Assembly (NCBI GenBank): GCA_019096195.1
Contig: JAGTXK010000050.1
Coordinates: 620,001-684,000 of the forward strand
Reading direction: 5' to 3'
Length of the DNA: 64,000 bases
From: Boletus sp. NGJ
Taxonomy: Eukaryota > Basidiomycota > Agaricomycetes > Boletales > Boletaceae
In this document: positions 11,563 to 20,918 of the stretch, one piece after another
Layout: every line of letters begins with the position of its first letter
Position numbering within the stretch: position 1 is the first letter of the stretch
The notes under the pieces: generated by a model
What the model was told of the DNA's origin: nothing
The model's input: the letters and a program-made list of their open reading frames with translations, nothing else
The model's database searches: none
Position numbers and translations under genes: made by a program

Positions 11563-14500
11563 CTATTTCTTGGGCAAAACAAGCTTGATGGAACGCAACG
11601 GTGGGGTATTCGAATGCCCAGATGCCGACGAAAGAGGCGGTGGTTGCAGTGGCGGAGGTGGCGGCGGCGGGGCAGTGGCGTACGGTACGGAAGACGACGG
11701 CCGTGGTGAGGGCTCGGTGTCAACGGGTGACACGATCATCGCGAGTGAGGGTGAGAGCGTTTGTTGCATCGCACGCGCAGGCACCGAAACCGGCGGTGGC
11801 ACTGGCGTCTGGGGATGCCGTCGCGCTTGCTTTGGCGACCGCGAACCCGATGTCGAGCCCGAGCCCGACCCAGAGCCAGAATTTGAACCAGAGTGGCCGT
11901 GAGAAACCTCGGGCGGCGTAGGCGAGTCGTCGACGAATTTACGCTTCTTCCCGCCATGCGGAGACGTGGAAAGCGGTGCGTGTAGCTGCTCTGGTGCTTC
12001 CGAACGGCGAGGCGTGGGGGTGATACTGTGCCATTGGGTCGACCAGGGTGGTGGGGGCGGGACGTGGTGGCCATTGGACGACGGCTGTCGCGAGAGTTCG
12101 TGTACCGGCGTGGGTGGCGTTGGCAGCGGCAACGGCGAATGATGTGGATGAGAGTGCCGATGGTGATGAGTTGATGATGGTCCGGGATCTGCAGATCGAG
12201 GCATGGATGGCGTCTGGAGGCCACGTTGAAGCGGTGCACCATTGGTTCCCTCGGGCTGACCCGGGGTGAACCGTATAAGTTCGACAAAGAGCGTTTGGGT
12301 GTACGGCGGAAGCATCTTGGTGTATACAACATCTTTGCTAAAGCTGTCCAACATGGCACTCGTATTCACATACGTGTCTTGATCCTGGTTATCTGTAACA
12401 TGGGGTCAGAAATTTTGTTTTCTGGAAAAAAAAAAAAAAGGGAACGCCGTAGTAAAATAAAGTGAAACCAACCAATATGTCTGACCCGTACTTCCGAATA
12501 AATATACGGTCGATTCTTGCGCAAACAACACAGTGGGCACATGAATCGACTTTGCTGTTGTCCCATGGCCGCATCGACAGGGAAGAATACACACCCGGCA
12601 TGATACCGCTTGTTACAGAGCTCACATTCCACCGTCGGGTAGTTGAGCAGATACGGCGTGCGGCCTCTACATATACACCGCGTCCCATCGAGCCAATCAT
12701 TGTCAATATCCTGCCCAAACGTAAACCGTGGCCGTCTCCGCTTTCTGACACGAACCGGCGTCGGTTGACCGGCGAGTATCCGATGCAAGCCGGCGAGGTC
12801 GAGACCAAACGACACCTCCCGCGAAGGCGACACCGCAAACTGGATCTTGTACAACTTGCGCATATAATGGCGCACCTGTGGAATATATTCCGAGCGCTGG
12901 TTGCCAGGCTGAGAAGCAAACGTCAAAAAGTGTCCGATCACCGCTGACAGGCGATCGACGCAATGTACGATGATCTCCAGCTGCTTCCATGCATCCGAGT
13001 AATTCTTGGTGATGTCAGGGGCGGAGAGAAGGATTTGGGGTAGGAAGCAAAAGTGCCAGCTTCGTTCCTTGTGGATGGCGCCGTTCCAGTGATGATGATC
13101 GCAGAATGGACATGATCCACCATTGGCAGCGCAGACGCCATGGAATCGCGCAAAGCAGTGGTCGCATTGGACTGCATCAGATTGTGTACCGGGAGGTGGT
13201 GGTCGAACGGGCGCCGTGCAGATACACGTGAAATATTCGTCATGCGGGGGGAGGTCATCTTCGGGTCTTGTAGACTCGATGACGTCGTCAAGGATCGCCT
13301 GACCATGAGCACAGCCATGCTGAGGACAATACCACGGCAAGTCCTCGAGCCACCTTCCATGCAAGACGAGCTGGGCATCCAGCTTCTCAAAGATGGGCAG
13401 CGAAAACATCGAGAGATGTTCTCGGGCATAGGTCGTCCACTTCTTCATCATGTCAAAAATGTCTGTCTCATCCCGGTGCTGGTAACGATTTCGTAGAATC
13501 GCCTCGCAGCGATTCTCGAGGTCGAGTGCAAACTCGGCAGTCTGCTTGAGATCTCGAATGGCAGGGATGCTAAAGTCCTTCTCTGCGCGCGCCACAAATC
13601 TCATGACCTCCGACACCTTCGGCTTCGGCCCTTGGCTGTCCGGCAATAACCACGCCTTTGCCTGCTTCTCAAAGTCCTTGGCCTTGTTCCGAGCAGAAAG
13701 CAGCCGGTCATAAATTGTGACGTCAACAGGGACGGTAGGATCCATTCTGAAAAATTCATCGAGCTCCTCCACTGTTTTATACGGTTGGTCGAGGACATGT
13801 CTCGCCCTATCAACCCATTCATCACCAGCGTGCTGCCTCGACTGCAACGTCTCGACAAACTTGTTTTCCTCGCCGAGGTTGCAGGACCGAGCACGTGTGA
13901 GGAGGCCGCGAACGTCTTCCAATGTCGTGGTGCTGTCTTCCGTTTTTTCTTCGAGCTCCCTCAGGAGCTGCTCACGAGACACGATCTTCTCGACTTCGAA
14001 AATTTCTTCAAGGTAGACGTTGACGGAAGAAGCCTCCATGAGTAATCGCTCGCATTCATTGATAAATGTGTCACGACCGCCGAGGGAACCCCCCTCCTGG
14101 AGCAGTGTCGCAGCCTTGCATTGGATTTCCTCCGACTTTTCCGCCAACCCACGCAGTAGACCGATCTCTGGGGTGTCAAAACCAAGGTTCTGTACCTCCT
14201 TTAGCAGAGTGTAGAGATCCTCCAGACTTCGGTCTGGTCTGTCGCCCGGATCCCGGTCGTCGAACGCGGGGTTGTTGACTTCGTGAAGTGGAGGTCGACC
14301 ACGTGAACGACGAGAACGTTTGCGACTTTGTTTGCGGATGATAAAAGTGTTGGCAGTATCGAGCCACTCATTGGCACGGTTGACACATCTTCTGAGTGAA
14401 GCCAACTCGGGCAAGTGGTGATTTATCCGTTCCCCCTCGGCGAGAATTGCCCGAAGAGAGCGGAGTGACGGCATGTCACTTTCTGTCAAAACTTTGTGAA

Positions 14501-17500
14501 GCTTAGCCTTCCACGTGGCCGGGATGGCTGCCCGATCGGCCACCTTGACAAGGCTTTCTTGTAGGTCCACGTCCGAGAACCGCAGCCTCAACACGTGCTG
14601 GTTTATGGGATGATCGCACAGATGCTTCGCATGCTCAATGCAAACCACCTCGCTCTTGCAGTGGCAGGTGACTTGCGAGAGATAGCAGAAAACCTTGCAG
14701 TACACGCACTGGTACTGGTCTTCGGGTCGATCCTCTTCCTCGAGCCGCTCCACCACACCTAGGGTCCTAGCGACTTGGCGTGATCCCAGCTCGCGTTCGG
14801 TCATTTCCCTCAGGCTCGACTCCAGCCTAAAGACGGTCATATTCAGCGGGGAATAACAGAACACGCCTACACAAGTGATGACTCACCACAAGGCCGTCTT
14901 AATGGACGTCGACTGTTGCGTGATGGTGACCAAAAGTTCGTCGTGAGAGAACACGGGTAATTTTCTGTGCTCTCTGTAACGCTGCACACAGTCGCGGCCG
15001 TAAGACAACCAATCAGGAAGCGCGAAGTTGACGGCCTCATTGAAATTAAGCTAAAGCCGCACAAAATCAATACTGTATGAATGATCAATCGCGTGTAAAA
15101 CGTACCCCATGATTAAATCCTGCATGATACGCCTTCGGGAAGGTGATGACAAATTCGCCTGCACGTTGGTTGCATGCGTACACGCGGACCCCAGCATCGG
15201 TGAGGCGCATCGGGTTCATCAGTGTTACCAACTGAAAAAGGAGATCTGGCTGTGCTTCGAACAGATCCGGCGCCTCGCTCTTGATCGCGGCTTCGAATTT
15301 ATCTGCGTCTTCTCCTGGAATGCCGTACCACGTCTTTGTTTCCCCCCAATGCTCTATATGAATATGGTCAATCATGTCACCTTTGATATGAAAACGAAGA
15401 CGCGACACCCACGGAAGTTGATGCTGTACGTATAATGATCCTACGCAGGCCATCACACAGCGGCCTCTATAACAGGAGGGGCGAATGCTTACCTCGTTGT
15501 GCCAACAGAAAGTGGAAAATACCATTCCTACGTAGGTCCATGGCACGGTCATACCCGAGATGTCTGATTTGATGAATCGCAAGAGGGAATCCGCAAGAAT
15601 GGGAATGTTGTTCAAATTCCAAGAATCCTTGGAAGAAGAATCAAGGGGATGAGTCTCCATGGTCGGCATGGCACTATCGTGGAGGTATCAAGAATATTTA
15701 ACGGTGGAAAATTGCAGAAAAGGTCACCTGCGACATACCTGCCGTGAGTGGTCGAGTGGACGTCGGCTCCGTACTCGATCTCAACCGTGTCATTCGGGGA
15801 CTGAACAAGCCGCCAAAATTCGTTCTCCACATCACTCTCGGTCACCAAAACGTTACCGACATAATTTACGGTGGGATCATTGAGATCCGGGGATGATTTG
15901 TGGGCAGGGGGATGAGACGCCCACCACCTACGGCGAAATTCGAGATCCCTGGCTTGGAAGCTGGAAAGACTGTGCTCCTCCCCTTCATCGAAACCGAAAT
16001 CACCACCTGTCTCGAACAAACACGTGTGGCAAAACCATTGATCCTTTGGAATCGAAATCAATGGCGGATCCAAGCAGAACATGTGGAAGCCTTTTAAAAG
16101 TGAGACATGACCAAAAGAGACGTGACGAAAAAGATTCGCCGTACCACAGTCACAACCGTCACAGAGCAACATTTCTTCCTCGTGATTTTTCTTCTGACAA
16201 ACTTCACAAGACTGCTAATTCCGGAGTCAGAATGTGAGTCGATTCATTCCATCAAGATACCCACCTCCTGAGTTAATTTTGTGACCTCGTCTGGCTGTGA
16301 CGTAGGCGATGCTGATGACATTCGGCCCGCAACATTGCGACGCCTCCGAGTGGCTGCTCGGGACCGACTGGGTGAGATGTAGGGCAGAAAGAAAAAACAA
16401 CTTACGAGAGGTTTGGTCATGGGAGGTTGACTTTGCGTTCCGTCTCGAACTCGTACCTTCGGTGCGGGAGCCATTTCGCTCCTTATAATCGCCATCATCT
16501 GGAATATCAGACAAGGCACTCGAGGAAGAAGTTAAAGGACTAGAGGGCGGAGATGTGGCCTCGCGGGTGTGTCCGTTACGGGTTCGCGTTGATTGAATAT
16601 TTGTGTGGGTTTTAAGGTGAGGATCACGAGCTCCGCCTGGTGAAGTCGACAACGTGGGTGAATTTCGGACTCGATCGCAAAAATGCTCATATGGGAGGAT
16701 GATTCGCGTGTAGGAATTCTTGATCTGGGTGGATAAACCGGGTATGCCCCTGTAGCCGAGAAGAGCGCCGAGGTCACCCCATTTCCGATTCTTTGTGACC
16801 TATCGTACGAGTTAGCGGTGACAAAAAAAGAGTGGCATGGGCAGGGTGGATACCGCATCATAGCCACCAAGTTTGTGGACCTCTTTGCGAAGAAGCCAGA
16901 GATCGAGAGACTTGTGGTTGATCGTGGGCACGGAGACACGTGGATTGCCTTGCTGCTTGTGGAAGCGGTAAAGCTGCTCCAGAAAATTAACCTTTGCACG
17001 AGATGAAGCCTCGATGGAGTTGAGGCGCTGCAATCGAGTCTTGAAGCGAAAGGCCTGGCGGAAATGAATAAATATAAGATCGAGGCTTACGAAAAAAAAT
17101 GAGAAAAATGCGGCAGAATGACACAAACCTCTGTGTTAGTGACAAAGGGCATTTTCCAGCCGACTGGAGGGACTACTTTGCAAATTCCATAGCTGAGAGC
17201 CTTTTCGGCGATCGAACGAATGTAGGTCATAGGGTCCTTGAATTCGTCTGAATTTGGGTAGAAAACGGGACAATCCTCTAGGCCAAAGGGACGGGGAGAT
17301 GTTCTGGGAGGGTGATTCCTAGGGCTCGAGGTCTTGACGGAAGAGAGGTCGAGGGAGGGAGAAACTGAAATTGGAGCAGAGTCAGCGGAAAAATCATCAG
17401 ATATGTCCTGCGATGCGACATCATCGCTATCGTGTGAGGAGGCGTGGTAGTGGAGAGCGGCAAGGGCGTGTGTCTTTGATTTGCGAGGGGCGCGCTTGGA

Positions 17501-17740
17501 GGAGGAGGCGGAATTGTCGGACATCCGGGAGAGAGAGGCGGAAGGAGGATCATCCTGGGATATGATTGGGAGAGCGCCCTCTACTGGGATTGAGAGACAA
17601 GAGGTGAAGGTATTTGGCTGTTTATTCGGAAAGTCGGTTGGCAGGGCGTCCGAAGAGGAACGAGAAGCGGGGTGAGGAGGAGTGCGGGGAGACCTTCCTC
17701 TGCGGGATGGAGTACCGCGAGAGGGGGGGGGGTGTTCCAT
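11563..17740 (-). CDS. KDM5/JARID1-family histone H3K4 demethylase
   Basis: Nuclear Fe(II)/2-oxoglutarate dioxygenase removing methyl groups from H3K4. Domain order from the N-terminus: Pro/Ser-rich leader from ATG 17740; JmjN ([18 protein letters not shown]...YGICKVVPP, about 17290-17140); ARID ([15 protein letters not shown]...LGGYDAV, about 17030-16780); PHD1 ([30 protein letters not shown]); JmjC; C5HC2 zinc finger ([21 protein letters not shown], near 14700); PLU-1 helical region; PHD2 (CICTAPVRP...[12 protein letters not shown], near 13230-13090); PHD3 (CICRGRTPY...[12 protein letters not shown], near 12680-12490); and a Ser/Pro/His-rich tail ending IKLVLPKK. The metal ligands are all present: His and Glu in FCWHNE, and the distal His in [13 protein letters not shown] 28-nt exon (15413-15440) codes DHYTYSINF between the introns 15354-15412 and 15441-15492, completing the JmjC core. 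The architecture is that of Lid2/KDM5, so it should be catalytically active. Exact exon count was not established. Confidence 0.93.
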
Positions 17741-18688
17741 TGGGAAGATGGGAGACAGAGAGGAAGGGGCACAACTGGCGACCTGTACGCTCCCTGGCGT
17801 GGATGTGTGGGAGCGGGCATTGAATTTGGGCACCAAGTTATCGTGTCGTTCCTCGTGGGAACATCCACAGACGTTCGCGGATTCCAATCTTACAATGCTT
17901 CCGCGTCCAGCCAGCGCCCGGCCGTTCCTGGTCACACCGACCACTAGATATTCCCCCCCCCCCATTCGACGTGAGTCTTTCTGGCTCGGTGCTGCAGCGT
18001 CGTGAAATTCTGGACACGGCCACGCACACAAAATATTAATATGTACTGGCTCCGAAAAAAATTCCAATAGCCCAACCATTGCTATGGCTCTTAGAGCGGT
18101 GTAGTCGTCAAATTAGCCTTCATTCTATCTTGGTGAAACAATAATACACCGTATGGAGTGCTTCGATTCGCTGACGGCAGACTTGAACCGACACAGCAAC
18201 CGTCTCAATCAGTCTCGATGAACAATGCCCATATGGTCCCCGCCGCCGCCGCATCAGCGGTCGTGACCAGCCTCCATGTGGGTTCGGTGTGTTCGGCAGG
18301 CGAGAATTCCGCTGCAGATAATTAATTGGTTCTCAGTTTATGATCATCATCCGAATCCTGTTTCACCCTCAAGCGCTGGGATAGAGTCACGCCTCCCGAG
18401 TCTTCCGTTATCGCGTCGACCACAAGCACCAAAACCTAATCACCCACTAACCCTGGTTCATTAGTGGTTAGGGCCCGAGATGGGTGGAAATTTTACGTAT
18501 CATCGTAACGGTATGGGTCTTATCCGCCTGCAATGCCTCGCAGGGACGCAATGGCATGATATTCACTGATTCTTCTCCCTCCACAATGCACATGGCTCGT
18601 TGATCGCCGACGACTCTGCCAAAGGGAACGAAAAATTCATTCAACACCACACTCTACTGCGACTGCTCAGAAAGGAAACAAAACTAAA
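17741..18688. other. Intergenic, upstream of KDM5
   Basis: About 950 bp holding the KDM5 promoter and leader (reading leftward) and the 3' side of the tRNA gene. A CCG microsatellite lies near 18240-18255. No convincing reading frame with conserved motifs was found. Confidence 0.45.
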
Positions 18689-18768
18689 GCCCCCGGTGGG
18701 ACTCGAACCCACAACCTCCAGATAATCGATTTAGAAGTCTGACGTCATAACCATTAGACAACGAGGGC
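18689..18768 (-). tRNA. tRNA-Arg(UCU) with an 8-nt intron
   Basis: The minus strand folds as a complete tRNA: 7-bp acceptor stem GCCCTCG/CGGGGGC, D arm GTC...GAC with loop TAATGGTTAT, anticodon stem TCAGA/TCTGG, and T arm GTGGG-TTCGAGT-CCCAC. The anticodon loop reads CT-TCT-A, followed after position 37 by about 8 extra bases (AATCGATT) before the last loop base. That is the canonical site of nuclear tRNA introns. The anticodon TCT gives Arg for AGA codons. No CCA is encoded, as expected for a eukaryote. The intron boundary may shift by a base because the flanking bases are A/T. Confidence 0.92.
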
Positions 18769-19645
18769 TTGGTTGCGACGTCGTCTTGAACATATCAACG
18801 ACCTGCGTAACGTGACATATTAACATTAGGTCGCCCTGACACAGTGTCTCAAACCAGTTTGGTCGTCAAGTTTTATCGGTTCAAACAAGTCGAACACGTC
18901 CCTCTACCTCCGTGTTACAGCTTCTACCTGACACCGCCGGTGCTCATCATATGTCGGATTTTGACCGGGAGTCCAATCGGCGCGCACGATCGACGTTGAC
19001 GTTGCAGAACACGTCAATGGTCCCCTTTCGCGGATACGGAATGCAAGGTATGTACCACCTTATCATAACATCAGCGCTGCAGGACCCTCGCAGGATTGAG
19101 TACTGAGTATTCGACTTGCCGCGACGCGCTGTAGCAGCAAGCCGACTTGTCATCGACCTGATCAAGTGCGCCACAGTACACGCCTCCCTTCCGCTCTCGT
19201 CGCCACTCGTCTCCGCGTGTTATCGCATCGCACGCACACCGAGGGACTGTACGTCGACTGGGGCTATTTATGGTCGCGTGATATGGTTTTCCCTTCTTCC
19301 TTCCTATCAACGCTTGCCGAGCCGAAACATACGTCATTTGCCCAACGTCCCTCCACCCACCAGACACTAACCCGAAAACCTTGCCACGAATCCCGAGTTT
19401 TCGAGCCACATGACGCTTGATTCATTGACCCGACCCACCGAGGACGATCACCAAGATCACAACCGACCGCGCCCGAGGAGACGTACTAATTCCATCTTAT
19501 CACGTACCCCATACACCCCCCTGCCCCGATCGCCTTGTGGGACACCAAGTCGGGCAAACACCAAACAGCTTCCACGAATTATGAAACAAAACGAAGAGAA
19601 GGGACAGAGGCATGCGGGCAACGCCCTTTTTCCTCGGGCGAGGAT
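18769..19645. other. Intergenic, tRNA to small-protein promoter
   Basis: No gene could be supported. A short frame at 18951-19106 starting MSDFDRESNRRARS ends soon after and has no recognisable feature. The right part leads into the TATA box at 19646. Confidence 0.4.
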
Positions 19646-19653
19646 TATAAAAA
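19646..19653 (+). promoter_or_regulatory. TATA box of the 57-residue protein gene
   Basis: A strong TATAAAAA motif followed by G, about 30 bp upstream of a pyrimidine-rich initiator-like stretch (CCCTCCCCCCCCAC, near 19672). The next ATG with a supported reading frame is 206 bp downstream. The spacing and pyrimidine-rich leader fit a strong basidiomycete promoter; transcription is not shown directly. Confidence 0.55.
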
Positions 19654-19858
19654 GGCGCCTGGGGCCGTTCCCTCCCCCCCCACTTCATCAACGACCCACT
19701 CGCAGTTTTCATTAGCGGTTACGCGCCAATCGATCTCACCCCCACCCACCACTTCCCCTTTCCCTCACCGACCGCTCTCGCCATAGCCCCACTTTGTCCC
19801 GTTGACATTCCACGTGTTGTCACGAGTAACTACTTCTCCACTCAAGAACAAACGCGAC

Positions 19859-20121
19859 ATGGATATTAGACTGAGGGCTTTACAACGTGTATGTATTCCG
19901 CCCCCTCGCCCCCTAATCCTAATCCAACGCATCCCACAAATAAATTAAATAAAATTAAAAACAAACATAAAACACAGGCATCTGCCGTTCGTCTCCGCAC
20001 GTCCGCCTATCGATTCGACGTCGACTCGGACCTCTTTTCCTCCTCGTCCGACTCGTTCGACGAACAACCCACCAAATGGTGGACTCGATGTTGTTTCTGT
20101 CTTTGTTTCAAGAGTTGGTGA
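19859..20121 (+). CDS. Small protein with C-terminal Trp/Cys cluster, unrecognised
   Basis: Two exons, 19859-19888 and 19978-20121, joined by an 89-bp intron with a perfect GTATGT donor and an ACACAG acceptor. The product is 57 residues: MDIRLRALQR then ASAVRLRTSAYRFDVDSDLF, a Ser/Asp-rich acidic centre, and the tail PTKWWTRCCFCLCFKSW. The basic N-terminus, acidic Ser run (a casein-kinase-2-like context) and closing Trp/Cys/Phe cluster suggest a membrane-anchored, possibly palmitoylated peptide. It lies behind a strong TATA box with a 206-bp leader. I do not recognise a family; CYSTM-type Cys-rich tail proteins are a distant analogy only. The intron and the absence of stops in both exons favour a real gene over chance, but it is short. 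Confidence 0.5.
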
Positions 20122-20376
20122 CGTGATCGGCCCCTCGTCGGCGTGTTGGGATAACATCTCCGCGGGAGTAGGAGGTGGACACAGATACCCCCTTGTCGGA
20201 CTTCTTCTGCTCCATTTCCTTTTTTTTTTCTTTTCTTTTGTTGACCACGTCGCTGCTAGTGTGACCTGGCAGATGCCGGCATCTGTGTGTACGTTACCGA
20301 TGATAGTGCGGCACGAGACGGGTTTACATGTATATTGATATTGGCCAGGGCGTGATCTTGTACCATCAGTTGTATT

Positions 20377-20580
20377 TCATACCAAATTCTTCTTGATCGA
20401 ATCAATGACGCGACGACCAGTTCTGACGCCAGGAAAAAGTCCTAGGAGATAGTCAGAGGCAGAGAATGCTTGGATTAGCATATCGGATAGCGAAGTGCGT
20501 GAGGGTACATTTTGCAGTGCGGCAGGCAGGTGAAATACACTGGACATGCTGGACATGAGAAAGAAAAACGAGGGGACCAT
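20377..20580 (-). CDS. Small hydrophobic-N-terminus protein, unrecognised
   Basis: A 67-residue frame starting MVPSFFFLMSSMSS at 20580 and ending RTGRRVIDSIKKNLV at 20377. The middle part PSRTSLSDMLIQAFSASDYL and GLFPGVRTGRRVI look like coding sequence with an amphipathic tail. Upstream, 20590-20850 on the minus strand is extremely C/T-rich, like a fungal leader. A leader intron is possible, with donor at AAG|GTATCT near 20596. It runs convergently toward the 57-residue gene. No family recognised; a mitochondrial or ER micro-protein is one possibility but nothing proves it. Confidence 0.4.
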   Translation of the reverse strand: MVPSFFFLMSSMSSVFHLPAALQNVPSRTSLSDMLIQAFSASDYLLGLFPGVRTGRRVIDSIKKNLV

Positions 20581-20918
20581 AGCGGTGGGATGTTCAGTCA
20601 AGATACCTTGCCAATCGGATTAGGTGGGTATCCAGAGAAAATAAAGAAAAAAATCCTGGTATCACAATTTGCGTGCAAGGAAAGGAGTATGAACGAGGGA
20701 GGAGAAGGGTGAAGTAGCAGGAAAAGAGGAGCTAGGAAGAGTGAGCGAGTGAAAGTGGGTTCCAAGTCTCTGCAGTCAAAGGGCAGGTCCGGAAAAACGA
20801 CGGAGAAAAAAAAAAAAAAAAGGTGGATCATGCGTCGCCGACCAAGCACCTTCGCCCTTCCTCTTTCCCCACGTTAAACCGACCTCTCCCTCCCCCTCCC
20901 ACATCCAACGCATAATAA
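20581..20918. other. Pyrimidine-rich leader/promoter and Uds1 3' flank
   Basis: Minus-strand C/T-rich sequence with a 17-base T run (A run 20805-20821 on plus). I read it as promoter and leader of the small minus-strand gene plus the 3' flank of the Uds1 gene. No separate gene seen. Confidence 0.4.

Noticed and set aside
7975-18075. Resemblance of 7983-8020 to 18045-18075 (CCGAAAAA..TCC.ATAGCC)
   Set aside because: Match too short and gapped; flanks unrelated.
18951-19106. Short MSDFDRESN frame, considered as a pheromone-precursor-like peptide
   Set aside because: No CaaX end and no maturation motif; a possible 35-bp intron is not enough evidence.
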